Below are positions 34,580 through 43,910 of a stretch of 64,000 nucleotides of DNA, in pieces; within the stretch, counting starts at the first letter, position 1; each line of letters begins with the position of its first letter. The notes under the pieces are model-generated. The model searched no databases. It was not told where the DNA came from and saw nothing but the letters and a program-made list of their open reading frames with translations. Origin of the DNA: Streptomyces sp. HNM0575 (lineage in GTDB: Bacteria > Actinomycetota > Actinomycetes > Streptomycetales > Streptomycetaceae); contig NZ_JAASAG010000001.1 of assembly GCF_012726265.1 (NCBI RefSeq), positions 372,001-436,000 of the forward strand, written 5' to 3'. The translations under genes were made by a program, and so were the position numbers.

Positions 34580-35740
34580 ATGTCACCGAACCCGACCGCC
34601 GAAGCTGCCTCGGAGCGTGAGGCTCTCACCGCCATGGTGCGCGACTTCGCGGCGAAGGAGATCGCACCGATCGTCGAAGAGCTCGACAGCACCGAGCGTT
34701 TCCCCGAGGAGATCTATGCCCAGATGGGCGAGTTGGGATTGATGGGGGTCACCGTCCCCGAGACCGACGGCGGTGCCGGAGGTCTGGTGGGCGACTACGT
34801 CGCCGTAATGGAGGAGCTCTCCTACGGTTACGCCAGCGTCGCCGACCAGTGCGGCCTGGTGGAACTGGTCGCCTCGTTGCTGGTCGGCTTCGGCACGCCC
34901 GAGCAGAAGGACCGCTACCTGCCCGGGCTCATCAGCGGCCGGACGCGCTGTAGTTACGCACTGACCGAACCCGACGCGGGATCCGACCTCGGGGGAGTGA
35001 AGACCAGCGCCCGCCGCGACGGTGCCGACTGGATCCTCAACGGCGAGAAGATCTACATTCACAACGCGCCGGTGGCCGACGTGGCGTTGGTCCTCGCAGT
35101 GACGGACCCCGGCAAGCGCAAGCGCGGCGGCATGTCGATGTTCCTGGTCGACGTGGACACACCGGGCGTCGAACGCGCCTACCGCGAGAAGAAGATGGGG
35201 CAGAAGGCCTCCCCCGTGGGGGGCTTCGTCTTCACGGACGTCCGTCTGCCATCGACCGCTCTCCTGGGTGAGGCCGGTACCGGCTTCGGCGCCGTGCTCT
35301 CCGTACTGGAGAAGGGGCGGCTGGGCATCGGCGCGCTCGCCAACGGCATTTCGCGGGCAGCCTTGGACACCGCCCGCGAACATGCCGTCAGCCGCCGTCA
35401 GTTCGGTGAACCGCTGGCTGCGTTCCAGTCCGTCGCGTTCCAACTCGCCGACATGACCGTGGATCACAGGGCCGCAAAGCTCCTCCTGGAGGACGCCGCC
35501 CTGTTGCTCGACACCGGCCGGCCCGCAGGCCCTGCCTGCTCGATGGCCAAGTTGTTCGCCTCCGAGGCGAGTATCCGCAACACCTCCCGCGCCGTGCAGA
35601 TCCTCGGCGGCGCCGGATACATCCGCGGTGTGCCGGCGGAACGCCTGTACCGCGATGCCCGCATCACAACGATCTACGAAGGAACCAGCGAAGTGCAGCG
35701 GCTCATCGTCAGCCGCGATCTGCTGCGCCCCCGCGGGTGA
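34580..35740 (+). CDS. Acyl-CoA dehydrogenase
   Basis: A 386-residue FAD enzyme that desaturates acyl-CoA at the alpha-beta position. FAD/substrate motifs YALTEPDAGSDLGGVKT, GGFVFTDVRLP, RQFGEPLAAFQSVAFQLADM, ILGGAGYI and the catalytic Glu in ITTIYEGTSEVQ (about residue 366) are present. Standard family length. The ATG at 34580 follows GGAGG. It lies 47 bases after the CoA-transferase gene in the same operon. Its electron acceptor (ETF) is not encoded in the window. Confidence 0.94.
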   Translation: MSPNPTAEAASEREALTAMVRDFAAKEIAPIVEELDSTERFPEEIYAQMGELGLMGVTVPETDGGAGGLVGDYVAVMEELSYGYASVADQCGLVELVASLLVGFGTPEQKDRYLPGLISGRTRCSYALTEPDAGSDLGGVKTSARRDGADWILNGEKIYIHNAPVADVALVLAVTDPGKRKRGGMSMFLVDVDTPGVERAYREKKMGQKASPVGGFVFTDVRLPSTALLGEAGTGFGAVLSVLEKGRLGIGALANGISRAALDTAREHAVSRRQFGEPLAAFQSVAFQLADMTVDHRAAKLLLEDAALLLDTGRPAGPACSMAKLFASEASIRNTSRAVQILGGAGYIRGVPAERLYRDARITTIYEGTSEVQRLIVSRDLLRPRG

Positions 35741-35802
35741 CAGGACGCCGCGCCCCGGGTCCTCGCCGACCCGCGCGGCTCGTACCAACAGGAGGACGTG
35801 CC

Positions 35803-36903
35803 ATGCCATATCCCCGATTCACGGTCGCCGCGGTGCCGGTGACCCTCATAACCCTCGCTGCCTCGCTCACCGCCTGCAAGGCCGTGGACGACGGATCGGC
35901 CTCGTCCGATTCAGGTAAGTGCAAGCCGTCCGAGGTCACGCTGGTTCAGTCGGGACGCGGACTGAGCAACGAGTACTACGTCGCGGTCGACGCCGGGGCC
36001 CGGGCCTTCGCCAAGTCGCAGGGCCTGAAGCGCAAGTACCAGTGGATTGCCAGCGACGGCGACTCCTCGAAGCAGCTGAGCCAGATCCAGTCGATTCTGG
36101 CCAAGGGCGGTAAGTGCGTCGTACTGAACGTCGACCCCAATGAGTCCTCGGTTCTCCCGGCGATCGTCAAGGCCGTCGACAAGTCCGGGGCGTGGCTGGT
36201 CACCCAGTGGAACCGGCCCGCAGGACTGTCCCCGGAGCGCAGCTCGCCGCACTGGGTCGCCCATATGTCCGTGGACGGTGTCCCGCAGGGCTACGAGACC
36301 GCGAAGGCCCTGTTCAAGTCGATGGGGGGCAAGGGCTCGATCGTCGCTCTACAGGGAATCCTCGACAATCCGCCCGCCAAGGAGCGCTACAAGGGACTGA
36401 AGAAGGCGCTGAAGGAATACCCCGGCATCAAGCTGCTGTCGAGTCAGACCGCGGAATGGGACCGCACCAAGGGGCAGAACGTCACCCAGAACTATCTGAC
36501 GAAGTACGGCAAGAAGATCGACGGTGTCTGGGCCGCAAGCGACTCCATGGGCCTGGGCGCACTGGGAGCGGTCAAGAACGCCGGCAGGGAAGGGCAGGTC
36601 GAGATCGCATCCGTCGACGGGCTTGCCGAGACGGTGCACAAGGTGCAGGACCCGTCGACCGGTTACGTCGCCACGACCCAGTCCTCCGCGGTGCCCCAGG
36701 GCGGGTTCGGGCTGTCGATCGGATTCGCGGCTGCCACCGGAAAGATCAACCCCGCGAAGGAGTCGCGCGAGCGGCGCTCGTTCTACCTCAAGCCGAAGCC
36801 GATCATCACGCGGGCCAACGCCTCCTCCGTGCCGCCTGCCACCGACACCTCGCGGTTCCACTTCAAGGATCTGTGGTCGCAACAGGGCGGGCCCATCCGA
36901 TGA
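35803..36903 (+). CDS. Sugar ABC transporter substrate-binding lipoprotein
   Basis: A 366-residue lipoprotein. The signal peptide ends in the lipobox LTAC (Cys at about 25), so it is anchored outside the membrane. The mature part is an RbsB/periplasmic-binding-type 1 domain: VTLVQSGRGLSNEYYVAVDA, GKCVVLNVDPNESS, GKGSIVALQGI and DGVWAASDSMGLGALG. It captures the substrate for the permeases encoded next. The ATG at 35803 follows AGGAGGAC; stop overlaps the permease start (ATGA). Probable ligand: a sugar or polyol. Confidence 0.92.
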   Translation: MPYPRFTVAAVPVTLITLAASLTACKAVDDGSASSDSGKCKPSEVTLVQSGRGLSNEYYVAVDAGARAFAKSQGLKRKYQWIASDGDSSKQLSQIQSILAKGGKCVVLNVDPNESSVLPAIVKAVDKSGAWLVTQWNRPAGLSPERSSPHWVAHMSVDGVPQGYETAKALFKSMGGKGSIVALQGILDNPPAKERYKGLKKALKEYPGIKLLSSQTAEWDRTKGQNVTQNYLTKYGKKIDGVWAASDSMGLGALGAVKNAGREGQVEIASVDGLAETVHKVQDPSTGYVATTQSSAVPQGGFGLSIGFAAATGKINPAKESRERRSFYLKPKPIITRANASSVPPATDTSRFHFKDLWSQQGGPIR

Positions 36904-37943
36904 GTGCGTCGCTGGCCCCGGTAGACAAGCAGGACCGTCAAAGCCCCGAATCGAGTGCCCCCGTCGAGCCCTCGCCTGCCCGCGCCACGCTCAGGTCGCA
37001 CAACGTACCCGCTCCGGTACTGGGCGTTCTCGCGCTCATCACCGGCGTGATGGCCTTCGTCAACCCGTCCTTCCTCTCTCCGAGGAATCTGGGCGCGCTG
37101 GCCGAGCAGAGCGCCGTGCCCGTCGTGCTGGCCGTCGGTCTGACCTTCGTCATCCTGATGGGAGGCATCGACCTCTCACTCGAAGGGACCCTGGCGGCCG
37201 TGTCGTTGAGCACGGCCCTCCTGGTCGCCAACGACCGCAACGGCATGGACATCGGCCTCTGGGTCATCCCTGCCGGATGCGCGGTGGGGGCCCTGATCGG
37301 CCTGCTCGCCGGAACGTCCGTGGCGTTGCTGCGCGTTCCGTCCTTCATCGTCACGATCGGGACGTGGCAGATCGGCCTCGGCGTCGCACAGCTGCTGTTC
37401 GGATCGGCGCCACCACGGGTGACGGACCCGCGCTTCCGCGGGCTGGCGGTCGACAAGATGCTCGGTCTGCCCGGCATCGTCTGGATCGCGGCGCTGGTGG
37501 TGGTCTTCGGCCTGGTGGTGCAGCGCTACACGCGCTTCGGCCGCTACGCGTACGTCATCGGCGGCAGCGAAGAGACGGCGCTGCTCTCCGGCATACCGGT
37601 GCGCCGGTACCGGGCTGCTTCCTTCGTCCTCGCCGGTGCCGCCACAGGACTGGCAGCGGTGGCGGCGACCGCCCGGTCGGGAGTGGGCGAAGTCAGCATC
37701 GGCAACGGCCTGTTGTTCACGTCCATCGCCGGAGTGGTACTGGGAGGCACGTTCCTCACCGGTGGCCGCGGCGGAGTTCTGCACTCGGTGATCGGAGTGA
37801 TCGTGATGGTCGCCATCGCCAACGCCATGGTTCTGGCCGGCATCAGCCCCTATGTGCAGCAAGCCGTCCAGGGGGCCATCGTCGTGACCGCGGCCGTCGC
37901 CACCATGTGGCGGGCCCGGCAGCGTCTGCGGGTGATCAAATGA
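36900..37943 (+). CDS. Sugar ABC transporter permease 1
   Basis: A 347-residue RbsC-type permease with about nine membrane segments after a 35-residue cytoplasmic tail. The family motif VILMGGIDLSLEG (about 80-92) and the EAA-like loop ALLSGIPVRRYRAASFVLAG are present. The ATGA overlap with the binding protein upstream and with the ATPase downstream makes it the centre of a coupled trio. The cluster has a second RbsC-type permease after the ATPase. Confidence 0.92.
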   Translation: MSASLAPVDKQDRQSPESSAPVEPSPARATLRSHNVPAPVLGVLALITGVMAFVNPSFLSPRNLGALAEQSAVPVVLAVGLTFVILMGGIDLSLEGTLAAVSLSTALLVANDRNGMDIGLWVIPAGCAVGALIGLLAGTSVALLRVPSFIVTIGTWQIGLGVAQLLFGSAPPRVTDPRFRGLAVDKMLGLPGIVWIAALVVVFGLVVQRYTRFGRYAYVIGGSEETALLSGIPVRRYRAASFVLAGAATGLAAVAATARSGVGEVSIGNGLLFTSIAGVVLGGTFLTGGRGGVLHSVIGVIVMVAIANAMVLAGISPYVQQAVQGAIVVTAAVATMWRARQRLRVIK

Positions 37944-39457
37944 CGGCCACGCCGGTCATGGAGCTTCGCCGGGCGGAGAAGTCGTTCCCCGGAGTACATG
38001 CGCTCAGGAATGTCGATGTGGAGATCCGGCAGCACGAAGTTCTGGGACTGATCGGGGAGAACGGCGCCGGGAAGTCCACCCTGCTGAAGATCCTCGGCGG
38101 CCTCCAGCGGCCCGACTCGGGAGAGTTGCTGATGGGGGGCTGCGAGGTCAGCTTCCAGGGCGTCGCCGACGCGAACCGCCACGGTGTCGCGATGGTCTTC
38201 CAGGAGCAGTCGCTGCTGGAGAACATCAGCGTCGCCGAGAACGTCCTGCTCGGCAACGAACGCCCCTCACTTCGCTTCGGGCTCTACCGCTGGGGAGACC
38301 TCAACCGCCGGGCCCAGAGGTATCTGGACCTCGTCGGTGGTTCGCTGCAAGCCTCCACCCCGACCAGCCGGCTGTCCTTCGCCAAGCGGCAACTGGTCGA
38401 AGTCGCCAAGGCACTTGCCTCCGGCGAGCGGGGCGACGGTGAACCGGTCATCCTGCTCGACGAGCCGACATCGGTGCTGGAGCAGTCCGAAATCGAGTCG
38501 CTCTTCTCCATCGTCCGCGAACTGCGCAAGCGCGCCAGCGTCGTGTTCGTCTCCCACCGCATCGAGGAAGTCCTGGAGATCTGCGACCGCGTCTACGTCA
38601 TGCGGGACGGCGAGGTGGTCGGCGAGTGCCGGCCGGCGGAGACCACCACCGACCGCCTCTTCTCGATGATGGTCGGCCAGGACCTGAGCGCCGGCTACTA
38701 CCACGAATCCCGCCAGAAGCCTCCGCTGCCCGAGGACCGGCTCGTGGTGCGCGACCTCACCGCCAAGACCTTCCAGGACGTCTCGTTCACCATCGCACGC
38801 GGTGAGGTCGTGAGCCTCATGGGTGTTCAGGAGAGCGGACGGGAAGACGTCGCCCGGGCGATCTTCGGCGCCGTTCCGACGAGGTCGGGCAGCATCACCC
38901 TGGACGGGGAGCGCCTCGGGTCCCGAACACCGGCGCGCGCCGTGCATGCGGGGATCGGTTACGTCCCGTCCGAGCGGAAGACCGACGGAGCGGTGCTCGG
39001 TATGACCGTCCGCGAGAACCTCACACTCGCGCATCCCGGCCAGGTCAGCAGGGGCCCGCTCCTGGACCGGGACCGTGAACGAGCAACGGTCACACGGTGG
39101 ATCGACGACCTGCGGGTGCAGACGCCGTCTCCCCGAACCCCCCTTCGTGACCTCTCCGGCGGAAACCAGCAGAAGGTCGTGCTGGCCAAGTGGCTCCTGG
39201 ACCCGGACCTGCGGCTCCTGGTACTGGACACACCGACCCGAGGGCTCGATGTCGGGGCCAAGTCCGACGTGTACGCCCTGGTGCGCGGGCTCGCCGAGCG
39301 GGGCCTGGCGGTCCTGCTGCTCGCCGACACCCTCGATGAGGGCATCACGATGAGCCACCGCGTGCTGACCATGAAGGACGGCCGCATCACAGGTGAGTTC
39401 AATTCCGGCGTCGGCGCCCGTCCCCCGAGCACCGACGTCCTCGAAAGGATGGTCTGA
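37940..39457 (+). CDS. Sugar ABC transporter ATPase (two nucleotide-binding domains)
   Basis: A 505-residue RbsA/MglA-type ATPase with two fused domains. Domain 1: Walker A GENGAGKST (about 40-48), Q-loop VFQEQS, signature-like RLSFAKRQLVEV, Walker B ILLDEPTS, switch His VSHRI. Domain 2: the Walker A position reads GVQESGRED, degenerate as usual in this family, then LSGGNQQKVVLAKWL, LDTPTRGLD and LLLADTLDEG. Domain 1 is expected to hydrolyse ATP. Energises sugar import with the two permeases. Confidence 0.94.
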   Translation: MTATPVMELRRAEKSFPGVHALRNVDVEIRQHEVLGLIGENGAGKSTLLKILGGLQRPDSGELLMGGCEVSFQGVADANRHGVAMVFQEQSLLENISVAENVLLGNERPSLRFGLYRWGDLNRRAQRYLDLVGGSLQASTPTSRLSFAKRQLVEVAKALASGERGDGEPVILLDEPTSVLEQSEIESLFSIVRELRKRASVVFVSHRIEEVLEICDRVYVMRDGEVVGECRPAETTTDRLFSMMVGQDLSAGYYHESRQKPPLPEDRLVVRDLTAKTFQDVSFTIARGEVVSLMGVQESGREDVARAIFGAVPTRSGSITLDGERLGSRTPARAVHAGIGYVPSERKTDGAVLGMTVRENLTLAHPGQVSRGPLLDRDRERATVTRWIDDLRVQTPSPRTPLRDLSGGNQQKVVLAKWLLDPDLRLLVLDTPTRGLDVGAKSDVYALVRGLAERGLAVLLLADTLDEGITMSHRVLTMKDGRITGEFNSGVGARPPSTDVLERMV

Positions 39458-39458
39458 C

Positions 39459-40457
39459 ATGGCCACCGGCACAACGGCACCACCGAAACCCCGGACGGAG
39501 AAGAGGCCGACCAGGCGTTCACGGCTGCCTCGCCTTCACGAAGCCGGCGCCGCGCCGCTCCTCGTACTCGTGCTGCTCGTCGTCGTCGGAAGCTACGACC
39601 CTTCGTTCTTCCAGTTGCAGAGCCTGGCCTCATTGCTGGAGCAGGCCGCCCCGTTGGCTCTGCTCGCGATCGGTCAGGCTCTGGTCGTCCTCACCGGGCG
39701 CATCGATCTGTCGAACGCGGGACTGGCAAGCCTCGCAGGGGTGGTCCTCGCGCAGGGCCTCGGTTCCTGGGGTCCGGTCGCCGTGCCGGTCGCCGTACTG
39801 GGCGCGATGGCATGCGGGCTGCTGATCGGGACCGTCCACGTCAGCACCCAGGTGCCGTCGTTCATCATCACCCTGGGATTCCTGGGTGTGTTCGCAGGGC
39901 TCTCACTGTCCGTGTCCCGAGCCGACTCGATCCTGGTGACACACGGTTCCGGCAGCATCGACTGGATCTTCTTGAGGATCTTCGGATTCCCGATCTCCTA
40001 TGCACTGGTGCTGCTGGTGGCGCTCATGCTGATGGCCGCCATGCGGTCGCTGACGATCGGGCGCCGCGTCCGGGCCGTCGGGCTCAACGAGCGGGCCGCG
40101 GCCTACAGCGGCATCCGCACTCAGCGCGTCGTCGTGACCATGTTCGCGGCCTCAGGAGGCCTCTCGGGCCTGGCAGCGGTACTTCAGGTCGCCCGCCTCC
40201 AGTCGGCGGGGGCCACCACCTCCGATTCGCTGCTGCTTCCCGCGCTCGCGGCCGTCATCGTCGGCGGCACAGCCCTCTCCGGGGGAGTGGGCGGAGTGGG
40301 ACGCACCGTGTGCGGCGCATTGGTCATCGCGCTGCTGCGCGTCGGCCTTGACCTCATCGGCGTCGACGCAGCGTTCCAGCCGATCCTCTACGGCGGCATC
40401 GTGATCCTGGCGATCGCCGTGACCGTCCAGCGGCGGCGAGGAGTCGCGGTCGCGTGA
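39459..40457 (+). CDS. Sugar ABC transporter permease 2
   Basis: A 332-residue RbsC-type permease with about nine membrane segments after a basic N-terminal tail. The conserved VVLTGRIDLSNAG and GLNERAAAYSGIRTQRVVVT are present. Here the family's GGIDLS is GRIDLS. The ATG at 39459 is one base past the ATPase stop and follows GAAAGGA. Together with permease 1 it probably forms a heterodimeric channel. Confidence 0.92.
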   Translation: MATGTTAPPKPRTEKRPTRRSRLPRLHEAGAAPLLVLVLLVVVGSYDPSFFQLQSLASLLEQAAPLALLAIGQALVVLTGRIDLSNAGLASLAGVVLAQGLGSWGPVAVPVAVLGAMACGLLIGTVHVSTQVPSFIITLGFLGVFAGLSLSVSRADSILVTHGSGSIDWIFLRIFGFPISYALVLLVALMLMAAMRSLTIGRRVRAVGLNERAAAYSGIRTQRVVVTMFAASGGLSGLAAVLQVARLQSAGATTSDSLLLPALAAVIVGGTALSGGVGGVGRTVCGALVIALLRVGLDLIGVDAAFQPILYGGIVILAIAVTVQRRRGVAVA

Positions 40458-40543
40458 ACGGCAGCCGAGGCGGTCAGCCCACATGCCGGCCGCCCTCCGA
40501 CGCGAGACGACCACCGTCCGACCACGAAGAAGGAGCGCGCCAC

Positions 40544-41557
40544 ATGCAGGTTCACGACTTCCGCCGACTGGGACGAACCGCCGTGCGCTGTACCGCCATG
40601 TCCTTCGGCGCCGCCCCGATCGGCAATTTCCTCCGCCCGTTCAGCGACTCCTCGGCGACGGACATGGTGTCGCAGGCGTGGGATCTCGGGATGCGCTACT
40701 TCGACACCGCGCCGCTGTACGGGCACGGGCTCAGTGAGCACCGTCTGGGCCACGCGCTGCGCGGCTACGAGCGTGAGCACTACGTCGTCTCCACCAAGGT
40801 GGGCCGGCGGCTCAAGCCGGCGAAGCCGGGCACGTTCGACTCCGGCCTCTGGGTCCAACCGGCGCCGTTCAGCGCCTCCTACGACTACTCCTACGACGGC
40901 GTCATGCGTTCCGTCGAGGAGAGTCTGCACCGCATGCTTACCGACCACGTCGACGTCCTGCTGATGCACGACGTCGACCGCTACACCCACGGCGACGCCC
41001 AGCCCGAGATGTTCCGGCAGGCGGTCGACGACGGCTTCCGCGCACTGGTGAAGCTCCGTGAGGAGAAGGTCGTGTCCGCGATCGGCTTCGGCGTCAACGA
41101 GGCGGACATCTGCCTGGAGGCCCTCCGGCAGACGGATGCGGACTGCATGCTGCTCGCCGGCAGGTACACGTTGCTGGAACAGGACCCGCTCGATGAACTC
41201 CTGCCCCTTTGCGAGAGCAGGGAGGTCGGAGTGATCCTCGGCGGGGTCTACAACAGCGGCATCCTGGCCACCGGGGCGGTGGAGGGGGCGAAGTTCAACT
41301 ACGGGCCCGCTCCCCGGGAGATGCGCGAACGGACGGAGCGGATCCACGCCGTCTGCCGGGAGCACGACGTGCCGCTGCCCGCCGCGGCCCTCCAGTTCGC
41401 CGCGGCCCACCCGGCTGTCACGAGCGTCTGCATCGGATCACGGAGCCCGGAGCAGCAGAACAACAGCGCTGTGCTGTTCGAGTCCGAGATCCCGGACGCC
41501 TTGTGGAGCGACCTGGCTGCCGCGGGGCTGCTCCGGGAGGACGCCCCCACCCCCTAG
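40544..41557 (+). CDS. Aldo-keto reductase of the L-fucose/D-threo-aldose dehydrogenase type
   Basis: A 337-residue AKR. The N-terminus (FRRLGRTAVRCTAMSFGAAP) and tetrad regions (YFDTAPLYGHGLSEHRLG; STKVGR; LMHDVDR) match D-threo-aldose 1-dehydrogenase/L-fucose dehydrogenase/pyridoxal 4-dehydrogenase. Those oxidise a pyranose C1 hydroxyl to the lactone with NAD(P). The ATG at 40544 follows AAGGAG; the frame is open to 40454. It is the most informative pointer to the imported sugar: a 6-deoxy or threo-configured aldose. Confidence 0.9.
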   Translation: MQVHDFRRLGRTAVRCTAMSFGAAPIGNFLRPFSDSSATDMVSQAWDLGMRYFDTAPLYGHGLSEHRLGHALRGYEREHYVVSTKVGRRLKPAKPGTFDSGLWVQPAPFSASYDYSYDGVMRSVEESLHRMLTDHVDVLLMHDVDRYTHGDAQPEMFRQAVDDGFRALVKLREEKVVSAIGFGVNEADICLEALRQTDADCMLLAGRYTLLEQDPLDELLPLCESREVGVILGGVYNSGILATGAVEGAKFNYGPAPREMRERTERIHAVCREHDVPLPAAALQFAAAHPAVTSVCIGSRSPEQQNNSAVLFESEIPDALWSDLAAAGLLREDAPTP

Positions 41558-41620
41558 CAGGGCCCGCACCCGTCGTGCACGCGGAAAACCCATCGGAACG
41601 GAACGAGACAGGAGAGCGGC

Positions 41621-42676
41621 ATGAGGGCTGCCCGGTTCCACCGGCAGGGAGACATACGCATCGAGGACATCCCGGAACCGTCCGTACTGCCGGGCACTGT
41701 GAAGATCCGGGTCGAGTGGTGCGGCATCTGCGGAACGGATCTGCACGAGTACCTGGACGGGCCGGTCTTCTGCCCGCCACCGGGTGAGCCCCATCCGATG
41801 ACCGGGGAGTCGTCGCCGGTCGTCCTGGGACACGAATTCGCCGGGACGGTCGCCGACGTGGGCGCTTGGGTGGACGACCTCAGCCTGGGCGAGCGCGTCG
41901 TCGTCGAACCCAGGATCGTGTGCCGCACCTGTCCGCCGTGTCTGGCCGGTCACCACAACAGCTGCCGGCAAGCGGCGACGATCGGACTGGCAGGCGGCGG
42001 CGGAGGGCTGGCCGAGTACATCGTCGTCGAGCGTGACCTCGTCTTCCCCATCGGCGATATGCCCGCCGAAGTCGGCGCACTGATCGAGCCGTTGGCCGTC
42101 GCGTACCACGCGGTGGGCAGGGCGGAATGCGCACCGGGCGCACGCGCGGCGGTCTTCGGAGCGGGACCGATCGGATTGCTCATCGTCACCGTCCTGAAGG
42201 CCACGGGCGCCGGTCACATCAGCGTGGTGGAGCCGTCCGCAGCCCGCCGGCAACTGGCTCGCGACGCAGGCGCGGATCTCGTCGTCGACCCCGGCGGCGA
42301 GGACGTGGACGAACGCATCCGGGAATCGACGGGAGGCGGGGGAGTCGAGGTGGCTTTCGAATGCGCCGGCGCCGACTCGGTGCTCGCGGGCTGCATCAGC
42401 GCGGTCAAGGCCCGCGGCACGGTCGTCAACGTCGCCATCCGGGCGCACCCGGCGACGCTCGACATGCTTCCCCTGGTGCTCAAGGAAGTTCAGCTCGTGG
42501 GCACTGTTTGCTACGCCGGAGACCACCAACCGGTCATCGATCTCCTGCGTGAGGGCAAGCTGCCGGTCGAGCAGTTCATCACCAAGCGCATCGACCTGGA
42601 AGACCTAGTGGCCGAAGGCTTCCAGACCCTGCTCAACGGCACCGGAGACCAGGTGAAGATCCTGGTGCGCCCCTGA
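41621..42676 (+). CDS. Zinc-dependent alcohol dehydrogenase (butanediol/polyol type)
   Basis: A 351-residue medium-chain dehydrogenase. Catalytic zinc ligands in WCGICGTDLHEYLDGP and LGHEFAG; structural zinc site CRTCPPCLAGHHNSC (four Cys); Rossmann loop VFGAGPIGLL. The CGTDLHEYLxGP segment is typical of 2,3-butanediol and polyol dehydrogenases. Oxidises a secondary hydroxyl with NAD. The ATG at 41621 follows AGGAGAG. In the same run of genes as the fucose-dehydrogenase-like AKR and the aldolase-like protein. Confidence 0.93.
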   Translation: MRAARFHRQGDIRIEDIPEPSVLPGTVKIRVEWCGICGTDLHEYLDGPVFCPPPGEPHPMTGESSPVVLGHEFAGTVADVGAWVDDLSLGERVVVEPRIVCRTCPPCLAGHHNSCRQAATIGLAGGGGGLAEYIVVERDLVFPIGDMPAEVGALIEPLAVAYHAVGRAECAPGARAAVFGAGPIGLLIVTVLKATGAGHISVVEPSAARRQLARDAGADLVVDPGGEDVDERIRESTGGGGVEVAFECAGADSVLAGCISAVKARGTVVNVAIRAHPATLDMLPLVLKEVQLVGTVCYAGDHQPVIDLLREGKLPVEQFITKRIDLEDLVAEGFQTLLNGTGDQVKILVRP

Positions 42677-42743
42677 TGGCAGCGGCCGTTCAAGGTACGG
42701 AACCCAGCCCCTCCTCATTTCCCTCTTATCTGCCGGAGCGTCA

Positions 42744-43910
42744 GTGACCACACACGTACTTCAACTCCCGGTCCCAGGTGGGCGGATCGATTCCCACAGC
42801 GTCGGGTCGCCCGGCCCGTTCACTCCGCCGCGTTCCCCGCTTCGCAGCCGCGTCGCCTACGCGGCGGCCCACGTGGTCGCCGACCCGCTTGCCGAGAACA
42901 CTCCCGGGTCGCGGGCCGTACTGGACTGGGAGCGGACGTTGGCGTTCCGGCACGAGTTGTGGCGGTGGGGCTTCGGCGTAGCCGAGGCCATGGACACCGC
43001 CCAGCGCGGGATGGGACTGGACTGGGCCACGGCCGCCGAGCTGATACGCCGTTCCGCAACTGAGGCCCGTACCGTCGGCGGTCGCATCGTCGCTGGAGTC
43101 AGCACCGACCAGCTCGTGCAGCAGACGCCGACGCTCGATCAAGTCGCCGGCGCCTACCTCGATCAGCTCTCCGTCGCCGAGGACGCCGGCGCGGTACCGG
43201 TGATGATGGCCAGCCGCGCCCTCGCCCGCGCCGCAAGGGGCCGCGAGGACTATCTCGCCGTCTACGACAAGGTCCTCGGCCAGGCTTCCCAGCCCGTGAT
43301 CCTCCACTGGCTGGGAGAGATGTTCGATCCGCAGCTGGAGGCCTACTGGGGAGCAGCGGACCTCGACTCCGCGGCCGACACGGTCATCTCGCTGCTGCAC
43401 ACGCACGCATCCCGCATCGACGGCATCAAGCTCTCCATCCTGGACGCTGACCGTGAGCGCGCGCTGCGCCGTCGCCTGCCGGCGGGAGTCCGTCTCTACA
43501 CGGGCGACGACTTCAACTACAGCGACCTGATCCGCGGTGATGAAGAGGGATACAGCGACGCCCTGCTCGGCGTTTTCGCCGCCATCGCGCCGGCCGCCTC
43601 GCACGCACTTCAGGCGCTGGACGCCGGCGATACGGACGCCTACCGCGAGGCGATGGACCGGACCGTCCCACTGGGGCGGCATCTGTTCGCAGCTCCCACG
43701 TTCCGCTACAAGTGCGGCGTGGTCTTTCTGGCGTGGCTCAATGGCCACCAGGACCACTTCACGATGGTCGACGGCGCTCAGAGCGGGCGATCACTTACGC
43801 ACTTGTCCGAACTCTTCCGCCTCGCCGATCAAGCCGGAGTGCTGAGCGACCCCGACCTGGCGGTTGCTCGCATGCGGACTCTCCTCCAGATCTACGGGGT
43901 GGTCTCGTGA
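42744..43910 (+). CDS. DUF993 protein, dihydrodipicolinate synthase-like fold
   Basis: A 388-residue protein of the DUF993 family, distantly related to dihydrodipicolinate synthase/KDG aldolase class I enzymes. The segment RIDGIKLSILDADRE contains a Lys (in GIKLS) at the position where the Schiff-base lysine is found in that fold; YTGDDFNY follows. The chemistry has not been established to my knowledge; cleavage of a keto-acid or keto-sugar is the natural guess. The GTG at 42744 follows CCGGAGC. It overlaps the isomerase-like gene downstream by four bases (GTGA). Confidence 0.82.
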   Translation: MTTHVLQLPVPGGRIDSHSVGSPGPFTPPRSPLRSRVAYAAAHVVADPLAENTPGSRAVLDWERTLAFRHELWRWGFGVAEAMDTAQRGMGLDWATAAELIRRSATEARTVGGRIVAGVSTDQLVQQTPTLDQVAGAYLDQLSVAEDAGAVPVMMASRALARAARGREDYLAVYDKVLGQASQPVILHWLGEMFDPQLEAYWGAADLDSAADTVISLLHTHASRIDGIKLSILDADRERALRRRLPAGVRLYTGDDFNYSDLIRGDEEGYSDALLGVFAAIAPAASHALQALDAGDTDAYREAMDRTVPLGRHLFAAPTFRYKCGVVFLAWLNGHQDHFTMVDGAQSGRSLTHLSELFRLADQAGVLSDPDLAVARMRTLLQIYGVVS